DNA of 64,000 nucleotides from Azolla caroliniana (lineage: Eukaryota; Polypodiophyta): contig JBHGNT010000024.1 in assembly GCA_043228905.1 (NCBI GenBank), positions 186,001 through 250,000 on the forward strand. Reading direction: 5' to 3'. Made by a program: the position numbers and the translations under genes. Positions 11,263-23,673 of this stretch are shown in pieces. Positions within the stretch are counted from its first letter, which is position 1. The number at the start of each line of letters is the position of its first letter. The notes beneath the pieces were generated by a model. That model saw only the letters and a program-made list of their open reading frames with translations. It was not told the origin of the DNA and did no database searches.

Positions 11263-14200
11263 TCATACCTGGCTCGTGTGATATCGAATTTTTGTGTTCA
11301 AACATGCGAATCGAAGCTAACAACGCTACCTATGATATGGAATTAAAAAATCAAGATTTTAAAACTCAGGTCGAGAGACATGACGAAAATAGCAAACTTG
11401 AGGAGGGAGTTGAGAGGAGCCCTTGAGTAAATTAAAATGTTCATACCTGGCTCGTGTGATATCGGATTTTTGTGTTCAAACATGCGAATCGAAGCTGGCG
11501 ACGCTACCTATGATATGGAACTAAAAAATCAAGATTTTGAACCTCAGGTCGAGAGACATGACGAAAATAGCAAACTTGAGGAGGGAGTTGAGAGGAGCCC
11601 TTGAGTAAATTAAAATGTTCATACCTGGCTCGTGTGATATCGGATGTTTGTGTTGAAACATGCGAATCGAAGCTAGCAACGCTACCAATGATATGGAATT
11701 AAAAAATCAAGATTTTGAAACTCAGGTCGAGAGACATGACGAAAGTAGCAAACTTGAGGAGGGAGTTGAGAAGAGCCCTTGAGTAAATTAAAATTTTCAT
11801 ACCTGGCTCGTGTGATATCGAATTTTTGTGTTCAAACATGCGAATCGAAGCTAACAACGCTACCTATGATATGGAATTAAAAAATCAAGATTTTGAAACT
11901 CAGGTCGAGAGACATGACGAAAATAGCAAACTTGAGGAAGGAGTTGAGAAGAGCTAGTAGGTAAATTAAAATGTTCATACCTGGCTCGTGTGATATCGGA
12001 TTTTTGTTTTCAAACATGCGAATTGAAGCTAACAACGCTAGCTATGATATGGAATTAAAAAATCAAGAATATGAAACTCAGGTCGAGAGATGTGACGAAA
12101 TTACCAAATTTGAGAAGTGATTTGAGAGGAGCCCTTGAGTAAATTAAAATGTTCATATCGGGCTCGTGTGATATCGGATTTTTGTGTTCAAACATGCAAA
12201 TCGAAGCCAACAATGCTACCTATGATATGGAATTAAAAAATCAAGAATTTAAAACTCAGGTCGAGAGATGTGACGAAATTACCAAATTTGAAGAGTGAAT
12301 TGAGAAGAGCTAGTAGGTAAATTAAAATGTTCATATCGGGCTCGTGTGATATCGGATTATTGTGTTCAAACATGCAAATCGAAGCTGACAACGCTACCTA
12401 TGATATGGAATTAAAAAATCAAGAATTTGAAACTCAGGTCGAGAGAAATGACGAAAATAGCAAACTTGAGGAGGGAGTTGAGAGGAGCCCTTGAGTAAAT
12501 TAAAATGTTCATACCTGGCTCGTGTGATATCGGATTTTTGTGTTCAAACATGCGAATCGAAGCTGGCGACGCTACCTATGATATGGAATTAAAAAATCAA
12601 GATTTCGAAACTCAGGTCGAGAGACATGACGAAAATAGCAAACTTGAGGAGGGAGTTGAGAGGAGCCCTTGAGTTAATTAAAATGTTCATACCTGGTTCG
12701 TGTGGTATCGGATTTTTGTGTTCAAACATGCGAATCGAAGCTAACAATGCTAGCTATGATATGGAATTAAACAATCAAGATTTTAAAACTCAAGTCCAGA
12801 GACATGACGAAATTACCTAATTTGAGGAGTGAGTTGAGAAGAGCTAGTAGGTAAATTTAAATGTTCATACCTGGCTCGTGTCATATCGGATTTATGTGTT
12901 GAAATATGCGAATCGAAGCTAACAACGCTACCTATGATATGGAATTAAAAAATCAAGATTTTGAAACTCAGGTCGAGAGACATGACGAAAATAGCAAACT
13001 TGAGGAGGGAGTTGAGAAGAGCCCTTGAGTAAATTAAAATTTTCATACCTGGCTCGTGTGATATCGAATTTTTGTGTTCAAACATGCGAATCGAAGCTAA
13101 CAAGGCTACCTATGATATGGAATTAAAAAATCAAGATTTTAAAACTCAGGTCGAGAGACATGACGAAAATAGCAAACTTGAGGAGGGAGTTGAGAGGAGC
13201 CCTTGAGTAAATTAAAATCTTCATACCTGGCTCGTGTGATATCGGATTTTTGTGTTCAAACATGCAAACCGAAGCTAGCAATGCTAGCTATGATATGAAA
13301 TTAAAAAATCAAGATTTTAAAACTCAAGTCCAGAGACATGACGAAATTACCTAATTTGAGGAGTGAGTTGAGAAGAGCTAGTAGGTAAATTTAAATGTTC
13401 ATACCTGGCTCGTGTCATATCGGATTTTTGTGTTCAAACATGCGAATCGAAGCTAACAACGCTAGCTATGATATAGAATTAAAAAATCAATATTTTGAAA
13501 TTCAGGTCGAGAGACATGACGAAAATACCAAACTTGAGGAGGGAGTTGAGAGGAGCCCTTGAGTAAATTAAAATGTTCATACCTGGCTCGTGTGATATCG
13601 GATTTTTGTGTTCAAACATGCAAATCGAAGCTAACAACGCTACCTATGATATGGAATTAAAAAATCAAGATTTTATAACTCAAGTCCAGAGACATGACGA
13701 AATTACCAAATTTGAGGAGTGAGTTGAAAAGAGGTAGTAGGTAAATTAAAATGTTCATACCTGGCTCGTGTCATTTCGGATTTATGTGTTCAAATATGCG
13801 AATCGAAGCTAACACCGCTAGCTATGAGATGGAATTAAAAAATCAAGATTTTGAAACTCCGGTCGACAGACATGATGAAAATAGCAAACTTGAGGAGGGA
13901 GTGGAGAAGAGCCCTTGAGTAAATTAAAATGTTCATACCTTGCTCGTATGATATCGAATTTTTGTGTTCAAACATGCGAATCGAAGCTAACAACCCTACC
14001 TATGATATGGAATTAAAAAATCAAGATTTTGAAACTCAGGTCGAGAGACATGACGAAAATAGCAAACTTGAGGAGGGAGTTGAGAGGAGCACTTGAGTAA
14101 ATTAAAATGTTCATACCTGGCTCGTGTGATATCGGAGTTTTGTGTTCAAACATGCGAATCGAAGCTGGCGACGCTACCTATGATATGGAATTAAAAAATC

Positions 14201-17200
14201 AAGATTTTGAAACTCAGGTCGAGAGACATAACGAAAATAGCAAACTTGAGGAGGGGGTTGAGAGGAGCCCTTGAGTAAATTAAAATGTTCATAGCTGGCT
14301 CTTGTGATATCGGATTTTTGTGTTCAAACATGCAAATCGAAGCTAACAACGCTACCTATGATATGGAATTAAAAAATCAAGATTTTAAAACGCAAGTCCA
14401 GAGACATGACGAAATTACCAAATTTGAGGAGTGAGTTGAGAAGAGGTAGTAGGTAAATTAAAATGTTCATACCTGGCTCGTGTCATATCGGATTTATGTG
14501 TTCAAATATGCGAATCGAAGCTAACAACGCTACCTATGATATGGAATTAAAAAATCAAGATTTTAAAACTCAGGTCGAGAGACATGACGAAAATAGCAAA
14601 CTTGAGGAGGGAGTTGAGAGGAGCCCTTGAGTAAATTAAAATGTTCATACCTGGCTCGTGTGATATCGGATGTTTGTGTTCAAACATGCGAATCGAAGCT
14701 AGCAACGCTAGCTATGATATGGAATTAAAAAATCAAGATTTTGAAACTCAGGTCGAGAGACATGACGAAAGTAGCAAACTTGAGGAGGGAGTTGAGAAGA
14801 GCCCTTGAGTAAATTAAAATTTTCATACCTGGCTCGTGTGATATCGAATTTTTGTGTTCAAACATGCGAATCGAAGCTAACAACGCTACCTATGATATGG
14901 AATTAAAAAATCAAGATTTTGAAACTCAGGTCGAGAGACATGACGAAAATAGCAAACTTGAGGAGTGAGTTGAGGAGAGGTAGTAGGTAAATTAAAATGT
15001 TCATACCTGGCTCTTGTGATATTGGATTTTTGTGTTCAAACATGCAAATCGAAGCTGGCGACGCTACCTATGATATGGAACTAAAAAATCAAGATTTTGA
15101 ACCTCAGGTCGAGAGACATGACGAAAATAGCAAACTTGAGGAGGGAGTTGAGAGGAGCCCTTGAGTAAATTAAAATGTTCATACCTGGCTCGTGTGATAT
15201 CGGATTTTTGTGTTCAAACATGCGAATCGAAGCTAACAATGCTAGCTATGATATGGAATTAAAAAATCAAGATTTTAAAACTCAAGTCCAGAGACATGAC
15301 GAAATTACCTAATTTGAGGAGTGAGTTGAGAAGAGCTAGTAGGTAAATTTAAATGTTCATACCTGGCTCGTGTCATATCGGATTTATTTGTTCAAATATG
15401 CGAATCGAAGCTAACAACGCTAGCTATGATATGGAATTAAAAAATCAAGATTTTGAAACTCAGGTCGAGAGACATGACGAAAATAGCAAACTTGAGGAGG
15501 GAGTTGAGAGGAGCCCTTGAGTAAATTAAAATGTTCATATCGGGCTTGTGTGGTATCGGATTTTTGTGTTCAAACATGCAAATCGAAGCTAACAAGGCTA
15601 CCTATGATATGGAATTAATAAATCAAGAATTTGAAACTCAGGTCAAGAGATATGACGAAAATAGCAAACTTGAGGAGGGAGTTGAGAGGAGCCCTTGAGT
15701 TAATTAAAATGTTCATACCTGGCTCGTGTGGTATCGGATTTTTGTGTTCAAACATGCGAATCGAAGCTAACAATGCTAGCTATGATATGGAATTAAAAAA
15801 TCAAGATTTTAAAACTCAAGTCCAGAGACATGACGAAATTACCTAATTTGAGAAGTGAGTTGAGAAGAGCTAGTAGGTAAATTTAAATGTTCATACCTGG
15901 CTCGTGTCATATCGGATTTATTTGTTCAAATATGCGAATCGAAGCTAACAACGCTAGCTATGATATGGAATTAAAAAATCAAGATTTTGAAACTCAGGTC
16001 GAGAGACATGACGAAAATAGCAAACTTGAGGAGGGAGTTGAGAAGAGCCCTTGAGTAAATTAAAATGTTCATACCTGGCTCGTGTGATATCGAATTTTTG
16101 TGTTCAAACATGCGAATCGAAGCTAACAACGCTACCGATGATATGGAATTAAAAAATCAAGATTTTAAAACTCAGGTCGAGAGACATGACGAAAATAGCA
16201 AACTTGAGGAGGGAGTTGAGAGGATCCCTTGAGTAAATTAAAATGTTCATACCTAGCTCGTGTGATATCGGATTTTTGTGTTCAAACATGCGAATCGAAG
16301 CTAACAACGCTAGCTATGATATGGAATTAAAAAATCAAGAATTTGAAACTCAGGTCGAGAGATGTGACGAAATTACCAAATTTGAGAAGTGATTTGAGAG
16401 GAGCCCTTGAGTAAATTAAAATGTTCATATCGGGCTCGTGTGATATCGGATTTTTGTGTTCAAACTTGCAAATCGAAGCTAACAACGCTACCTATGATAT
16501 GGAATTAAAAAATCAAGAATTTGAAACTCAGGTCGAGAGACATGACGAAAATAGCAAACTTGAGGAGGGAGTTGAGAGGAGCCCTTGAGTAAATTAAAAT
16601 GTTCATATCGGGCTTGTGTGCTATCGGATTTTTGTGTTCAAACATGCAAATCGAAGCTAACAAGGCTACCTATGATATGGAATTAATAAATCAAGAATTT
16701 GAAACTCAGGTCGAGAGATATGACGAAAATAGCAAACTTGAGGAGGGAGTTGAGAGGAGCCCTTGAGTTAATTAAAATGTTCATACCTGGCTCGTGTGGT
16801 ATCGGATTTTTGTGTTCAAACATGCGAATCGAAGCTAACAATGCTAGCTATGATATGGAATTAAAAAATCAAGATTTTAAAACTCAAGTCCAGAGACATG
16901 ACGAAATTACCTAATTTGAGGAGTGAGTTGAGAAGAGCTAGTAGGTAAATTTAAATGTTCATACCTGGCTCGTGTCATATCGGATTTATTTGTTCAAATA
17001 TGCGACTCGAAGCTAACAACGCTAGCTATGATATGGAATTAAAAAATCAAGATTTTGAAACTCAGGACGAGAGACATGACGAAAATAGCAAACTTGAGGA
17101 GGGAGTTGAGAAGAGCCCTTGAGTAAATTAAAATGTTCATACCTGGCTCGTGTGATATCGAATTTTTGTGTTCAAACATGCGAATCGAAGCTAACAACGC

Positions 17201-18203
17201 TACCGATGATATGGAATTAAAAAATCAAGATTTTAAAACTCAGGTCGAGAGACATGACGAAAATAGCAAACTTGAGGAGGGAGTTGAGAGGAGCCCTTGA
17301 GTAAATTAAAATGTTCATACCTGGCTCGTGTGATATCGGATTTTTGTGTTCAAACATGCGAATCGAAGCTAGCAACGCTAGCTATGATATGGAATTAAAA
17401 AATCAAGATTTTGAAACTCAGGTCGAGAGACATGACGAAAATAGCAAACTTGAGGAGGGAGTTGAGAAGAGCCCTTGAGTAAATTAAAATGTTCATACCT
17501 GGCTCGTGTGATATCGAATTTTTGTGTTCAAACATGCGAATCGAAGCTAACAACGCTAGCTATGATATGGAATTAAAAAATCAAGATTTTAAAACTCAGG
17601 TCGAGAGACATGACGAAAATAGCAAACTTGAGGAGTGAGTTGAGAAGAGCCCTTGAGTAAATTAAAATGTTCATACCTGGCTCGTGTGATATCGAATTTT
17701 TGTGTTCAAACATGCGAATCGAAGCTAACAACGCTACCTATGATATGGAATAAAAAAATCAAGATTTTGAAACTCAGGTCGAGAGACATGACGAAAATAG
17801 CAAACTTGAGGAGTGAGTTGAGAGGAGCACTTGAGTAAATTAAAATGTTCATACCTGGCTCGTATGATATCGGAGTTTTGTGTTCAAACATGCGAATCGA
17901 AGCTGGCGACGCTACCTATGATATGGAATTAAAAAATCAAGATTTTGAAACTCAGGTCGAGAGACATAACGAAAATAGCAAACTTGAGGAGGGAGTTGAG
18001 AGGAGCCCTTGAGTAAATTAAAATGTTCATAGCTGGCTCTTGTGATATCGGATTTTTGTGTTCAAACATGCAAATCGAAGCTAACAACGCTAGCTATGAT
18101 ATGGAATTAAAAAATCAAGATTTTAAAACGAAGTCCAGAGACATGACGAAATTACCAAATTTGAGGAGTGAGCTGAGAAGAGCTAGTAGGTAAATTAAAC
18201 TTC
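11263..18203. repeat. Block A copy 2 (39 monomers, 6,941 bp)
   Basis: This is a direct tandem copy of 3966-11262, joined head to tail at about 11262. Private variants are carried over in order: 'tgttgaaacatgcg', 'gtagcaaacttgagg', 'gaggatccc', 'caggtcaagagatatg', the 'tgtgctatcgg' monomer and the one-base deletion 'aaaacgaagtcc' (here about 18128). The offset is 7,297 bp through the first part and 6,941 bp after the missing dimer. The near-absence of substitutions points to a very recent duplication or ongoing homogenisation. Confidence 0.9.
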
Positions 18204-18907
18204 TCATACCTGGCTCGTGTGATATCGGATTTTTGTGTTCAAACATGCGAATCGAAGCTAACAACGCTAGCTATGATATGGAATTAAAAAATCAAGAATT
18301 TGAAACTCAGGTCGAGAGATGTGACGAAATTACCAAATTTGAGAAGTGATTTGAGAGGAGCCCTTGAGTAAATTAAAATGTTCATATCGGGCTCGTGTGA
18401 TATCGGATTTTTGTGTTCAAACTTGCAAATCGAAGCTAACAACGCTACCTATGATATGGAATTAAAAAATCAAGAATTTGAAACTCAGGTCGAGAGACAT
18501 GACGAAAATAGCAAACTTGAGGAGGGAGTTGAGAGGAGCCCTTGAGTAAATTAAAATGTTCATATCGGGCTTGTGTGCTATCGGATTTTTGTGTTCAAAC
18601 ATGCAAATCGAAGCTAACAAGGCTACCTATGATATGGAATTAATAAATCAAGAATTTGAAACTCAGGTCGAGAGATATGACGAAAATAGCAAACTTGAGG
18701 AGGGAGTTGAGAGGAGCCCTTGAGTTAATTAAAATGTTCATACCTGGCTCGTGTGGTATCGGATTTTTGTGTTCAAACATGCGAATCGAAGCTAACAATG
18801 CTAGCTATGATATGGAATTAAAAAATCAAGATTTTAAAACCCAAGTCCAGAGACATGACGAAATTACCTAATTTGAGGAGTGAGTTGAGAAGAGCTAGTA
18901 GGTAAAT
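18204..18907. repeat. Partial third copy of block A (about 4 monomers)
   Basis: After the second 'aaattaaacttctcatacc' string the sequence does not restart at the block A beginning. It resumes at the part matching about 16265-16950 in copy 2 (offset 1,957 bp, 11 x 178 minus 1) and 8960-9650 in copy 1. The order of 'caaacttgcaaatcg', 'gcttgtgtgctatcgg', 'ggaattaataaatcaag' and 'gagttaattaaaatg' is conserved. One substitution is visible at about 18841 ('aaacccaag' for 'aaactcaag'). The match is lost near 18908. Confidence 0.85.
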
Positions 18908-19163
18908 TAAAATGCTCATACCTGGCTCGTGTGATATCGGATTTATGTGTTCAAATATGCGACTCGAAGCTAACAACGCTAGCTATGATATGGAATTAAA
19001 AAATCAAGATTTTGAAACTCAGGTCGAGAGACATGACGAAAATAGCAAACTTGAGGAGGGAGTTGAGAAGAGCCCTTGAGTAAATTAAAATGTTCATACC
19101 TGGCTCGTGTGATATCGGATTTTTGTGTTCAAACATGCAAATCGAAGCTAGCAACGCTAGCTA
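18908..19163. repeat. Bridge of satellite monomers between blocks A and B
   Basis: About 1.4 monomers join the block A remnant to block B. It begins with 'aggtaaattaaaatgctcat' and carries 'tatgcgactcgaag', variants that recur through block B. It contains no non-satellite sequence and no gene. Confidence 0.8.
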
Positions 19164-21176
19164 TGATATGGAATTAAAAAATCAAGAATTTGAAACTCAG
19201 GTCGAGAGACATGACGAAAATAGCAAACGTGAGGAGGGAGTTGAGAGGAGCCCTTGAGTAAATTAAAATGTTCATACCTGACTCGTGTGATATCGGATTT
19301 TTGTGTTCAAACATGCAAATCGAAGCTAACAACGCTAGCTATGATATGGAATTAAAAAATCAAGATTTTAGAACGCAAGTCCAGAGACATGACGAAATAA
19401 CCAAATTTGAGGAGTGAGCTGAGAAGAGCTAGTAGGTAAATTAAAATGCTCATACCTGGCTCGTGTGATATCGGATTTATGTGTTCAAATATGCGACTCG
19501 AAGCTAACAACGCTAGCTATGATATGGAATTAAAAAATCAAGATTTTGAAACTCAGGTCGAGAGACATGACGTAAATAGCAAACTTGAGGAGGGAGTTGA
19601 GAGGAGCCCTTGAGTAAATTAAACTGTTCATATCGGGCTCGTGTGATATCGGATTTTTGTGTTCAAACATGCAAATCGAACCTAACAATGCTACCTATGA
19701 TATGGAATTAAAAAATCAAGAATTTGAAACTTAGGTCGAGAGATGTGACGAAATTACCAAATCTGAAGAGTGAGTTGAGAGGAGCCCTTGAGTAAATTAA
19801 AATGTTCATACCTGGCTCGTGTGATATCGGATTTTTGTGTTCAAACATGCGAATCGAAGCTAGCAACGCTAGCTATGATATGGAATTAAAAAATCAAGAA
19901 TTTGAAACTCAGGTCGAGAGACATGACAAAAATAGCAAACGTGAGGAGGGAGTTGAGAGGAGCCCTTGAGTAAATTAAAATGTTCATACCTGACTCGTGT
20001 GATATCGGATTTTTGTGTTCAAACATGCAAATCGAAGCTAACAACGCTACCTATGATATGCAATTAAAAAATCAAGATTTTAAAACGCAAGTCCAGAGAC
20101 ATGACGAAATTACCAAATTTGAGGAGTGAGCTGAGAAGAGCTAGTAGGTAAATTAAAATGCTCATACCTGGCTCGTGTGATATCGGATTTATGTGTTCAA
20201 ATATGCGACTCGAAGCTAACAACGCTAGCTATGATATGGAATTAAAAAATCAAGATTTTGAAACTCAGGTCGAGAGACATGACGAAAATAGCAAACTTGA
20301 GGAAGGAGTTGAGAAGAGCTAGTAGGTAAATTAAAATGTTCATACCTGGCTCGTGTGATATCGGATTTTTGTGTTCAAACATGCAAATCGAAGCTAACAA
20401 CGCTAGCTATGATATGGAATGAAAAAATCAAGAATTTGAAACTCAGGTCGAGAGATGTGACGAAATTACCAAATTTGAGGAGTGATTTGAGAGGAGCCCT
20501 TGAGTAAATTAAAATGTTCATACCTGGCTCGTGTGATATCGGATTTTTGTGTTCAAACATGCAAATCGAAGCTAGCAACGCTACCTATGATATGGAATTA
20601 AAAAATCAAGATTTTAAAACTCAGGTCGAGAGATGTGACGAAATTACCAAATTTGAGGAGTGATTTGAGAGGAGCCCTTGAGTAAATTAAAATGTTCATA
20701 CCTGGCTCGTGTGATATCGGATTTTTGTGTTCAAACATGCAAATCGAAGCTAGCAACGCTACCTATGATATGGAATTAAAAAATCAAGATTTTAAAACTC
20801 AGGTCGAGAGATATGACGAAAATAGCAAACTTGAGGAGGGAGTTGAGAAGAGCCCTTGAGTAAATTAAAATGTTCATACCTGGCTCGTGTGATATCGAAT
20901 TTGAAACTCAGGTCGAGAGATGTGACGAAATTACCAAATTTGAGAAGTGATTTGAGAGGAACCCTTGAGTAAATTAAAATGTTCATATCGGGCTCGTGTG
21001 ATATCGGATTTTTGTGTTCAAACATGCAAATCGAAGCTAACAATGCTACCTATGATATGGAATTAAAAAATCAAGAATTTGAAACTCAGGTCGAGAGATG
21101 TGACGAAATTACCAAATCTGAAGAGTGAGTTGAGAAGAGCTAGTAGTTAAATTAAAATGTTCATATCGGGCTCGTG
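19164..21176. repeat. Block B copy 1 (2,013-bp unit)
   Basis: The unit begins at 'tgatatggaatt' (19164) and is repeated 2,013 bp downstream. 2,013 is not a multiple of 178: it equals 12 x 178 minus 123. The shortfall is explained by two truncations, 69 bp inside the unit (near 20897) and 54 bp at the junction to the next copy (21177). Markers shared by both copies include 'gacatgacgtaaatagc', 'atcgaacctaacaatgc', 'gacatgacaaaaatagc', 'gatatgcaattaa' and 'tagtagttaaatt'. No base difference between the copies was noticed by eye. Confidence 0.92.
20897..20902. other. 69-bp deletion junction with 6-bp microhomology
   Basis: The sequence runs 'gtgatatcgaatttgaaactc'-like, joining phase about 43 directly to phase about 113 of the same monomer. 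The six bases gaattt at the join are present at both parental positions ('tatcgaattttt' and 'caagaatttgaaac'), so the loss is a clean 69-bp deletion across a 6-bp direct repeat. The identical junction is found at 22910-22915 in copy 2. It therefore predates the 2,013-bp duplication. Confidence 0.88.
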
Positions 21177-21182
21177 TGATAT
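21177..21182. other. Out-of-register duplication seam (54-bp shift)
   Basis: The six bases tgatat are shared by phase 33-38 ('gtgtgatatcgg') and phase 87-92 ('ctatgatatgg'). The seam joins the first context to the second, skipping 54 bp. It is both the end of block B copy 1 and the start of copy 2, and it recurs at 23190-23195. A tandem duplication whose breakpoints lie at different phases of the monomer cannot come from in-register unequal crossing over; microhomology-mediated joining or template switching fits better (inference). Confidence 0.85.
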
Positions 21183-23189
21183 GGAATTAAAAAATCAAGA
21201 ATTTGAAACTCAGGTCGAGAGACATGACGAAAATAGCAAACGTGAGGAGGGAGTTGAGAGGAGCCCTTGAGTAAATTAAAATGTTCATACCTGACTCGTG
21301 TGATATCGGATTTTTGTGTTCAAACATGCAAATCGAAGCTAACAACGCTAGCTATGATATGGAATTAAAAAATCAAGATTTTAGAACGCAAGTCCAGAGA
21401 CATGACGAAATAACCAAATTTGAGGAGTGAGCTGAGAAGAGCTAGTAGGTAAATTAAAATGCTCATACCTGGCTCGTGTGATATCGGATTTATGTGTTCA
21501 AATATGCGACTCGAAGCTAACAACGCTAGCTATGATATGGAATTAAAAAATCAAGATTTTGAAACTCAGGTCGAGAGACATGACGTAAATAGCAAACTTG
21601 AGGAGGGAGTTGAGAGGAGCCCTTGAGTAAATTAAACTGTTCATATCGGGCTCGTGTGATATCGGATTTTTGTGTTCAAACATGCAAATCGAACCTAACA
21701 ATGCTACCTATGATATGGAATTAAAAAATCAAGAATTTGAAACTTAGGTCGAGAGATGTGACGAAATTACCAAATCTGAAGAGTGAGTTGAGAGGAGCCC
21801 TTGAGTAAATTAAAATGTTCATACCTGGCTCGTGTGATATCGGATTTTTGTGTTCAAACATGCGAATCGAAGCTAGCAACGCTAGCTATGATATGGAATT
21901 AAAAAATCAAGAATTTGAAACTCAGGTCGAGAGACATGACAAAAATAGCAAACGTGAGGAGGGAGTTGAGAGGAGCCCTTGAGTAAATTAAAATGTTCAT
22001 ACCTGACTCGTGTGATATCGGATTTTTGTGTTCAAACATGCAAATCGAAGCTAACAACGCTACCTATGATATGCAATTAAAAAATCAAGATTTTAAAACG
22101 CAAGTCCAGAGACATGACGAAATTACCAAATTTGAGGAGTGAGCTGAGAAGAGCTAGTAGGTAAATTAAAATGCTCATACCTGGCTCGTGTGATATCGGA
22201 TTTATGTGTTCAAATATGCGACTCGAAGCTAACAACGCTAGCTATGATATGGAATTAAAAAATCAAGATTTTGAAACTCAGGTCGAGAGACATGACGAAA
22301 ATAGCAAACTTGAGGAAGGAGTTGAGAAGAGCTAGTAGGTAAATTAAAATGTTCATACCTGGCTCGTGTGATATCGGATTTTTGTGTTCAAACATGCAAA
22401 TCGAAGCTAACAACGCTAGCTATGATATGGAATGAAAAAATCAAGAATTTGAAACTCAGGTCGAGAGATGTGACGAAATTACCAAATTTGAGGAGTGATT
22501 TGAGAGGAGCCCTTGAGTAAATTAAAATGTTCATACCTGGCTCGTGTGATATCGGATTTTTGTGTTCAAACATGCAAATCGAAGCTAGCAACGCTACCTA
22601 TGATATGGAATTAAAAAATCAAGATTTTAAAACTCAGGTCGAGAGATGTGACGAAATTACCAAATTTGAGGAGTGATTTGAGAGGAGCCCTTGAGTAAAT
22701 TAAAATGTTCATACCTGGCTCGTGTGATATCGGATTTTTGTGTTCAAACATGCAAATCGAAGCTAGCAACGCTACCTATGATATGGAATTAAAAAATCAA
22801 GATTTTAAAACTCAGGTCGAGAGATATGACGAAAATAGCAAACTTGAGGAGGGAGTTGAGAAGAGCCCTTGAGTAAATTAAAATGTTCATACCTGGCTCG
22901 TGTGATATCGAATTTGAAACTCAGGTCGAGAGATGTGACGAAATTACCAAATTTGAGAAGTGATTTGAGAGGAACCCTTGAGTAAATTAAAATGTTCATA
23001 TCGGGCTCGTGTGATATCGGATTTTTGTGTTCAAACATGCAAATCGAAGCTAACAATGCTACCTATGATATGGAATTAAAAAATCAAGAATTTGAAACTC
23101 AGGTCGAGAGATGTGACGAAATTACCAAATCTGAAGAGTGAGTTGAGAAGAGCTAGTAGTTAAATTAAAATGTTCATATCGGGCTCGTG
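21177..23189. repeat. Block B copy 2 (2,013-bp unit)
   Basis: This is a head-to-tail copy of 19164-21176. Its first bases, 'tgatatggaatt', follow directly on 'gggctcgtg', so the seam between the copies is also a register shift of 54 bp. Within the unit the 69-bp deletion recurs at 22910. The end, at 23189, repeats the same shifted seam into a short third copy. Confidence 0.92.
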
Positions 23190-23673
23190 TGATATGGAAT
23201 TAAAAAATCAAGAATTTGAAACTCAGGTCGAGAGACATGACGAAAATAGCAAACGTGAGGAGGGAGTTGAGAGGAGCCCTTGAGTAAATTAAAATGTTCA
23301 TACCTGACTCGTGTGATATCGGATTTTTGTGTTCAAACATGCAAATCGAAGCTAACAACGCTACCTATGATATGGAATTAAAAAATCAAGATTTTAAAAC
23401 GCAAGTCCAGAGACATGACGAAATTACCAAATTTGAGGAGTGAGCTGAGAAGAGCTAGTAGGTAAATTAAAATGCTCATACCTGGCTCGTGTGATATCGG
23501 ATTTATGTGTTCAAATATGCGACTCGAAGTTAACAACGCTAGCTATGATATGGAATTAAAAAATCAAGATTTTGAAACTCAGGTCGAGAGACATGACGAA
23601 AATAGCAAACTTGAGGAGGGAGTTGAGAGGAGCCCTTGAGTAAATTAAAATGTTCATACCTGGCTCGTGTGAT
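23190..23673. repeat. Partial third copy of block B and bridge to block C
   Basis: The first 140 or so bases follow the start of block B, with 'aatagcaaacgtgagg' and 'catacctgactcgtg'. Then the sequence switches to a monomer with 'gctacctatgatatgg' and 'aaaacgcaagtcc', closer to 22020-22130 in the later part of block B. A variant 'gactcgaagttaac' occurs at about 23520. All of it is ordinary satellite. Confidence 0.8.

Noticed and set aside
20792-21043. 83-codon open frame on the minus strand, duplicated at 22805
   Set aside because: It is created by the frame change at the 69-bp deletion junction (20897). It has no protein features I recognise and its copy is part of the block B duplication.
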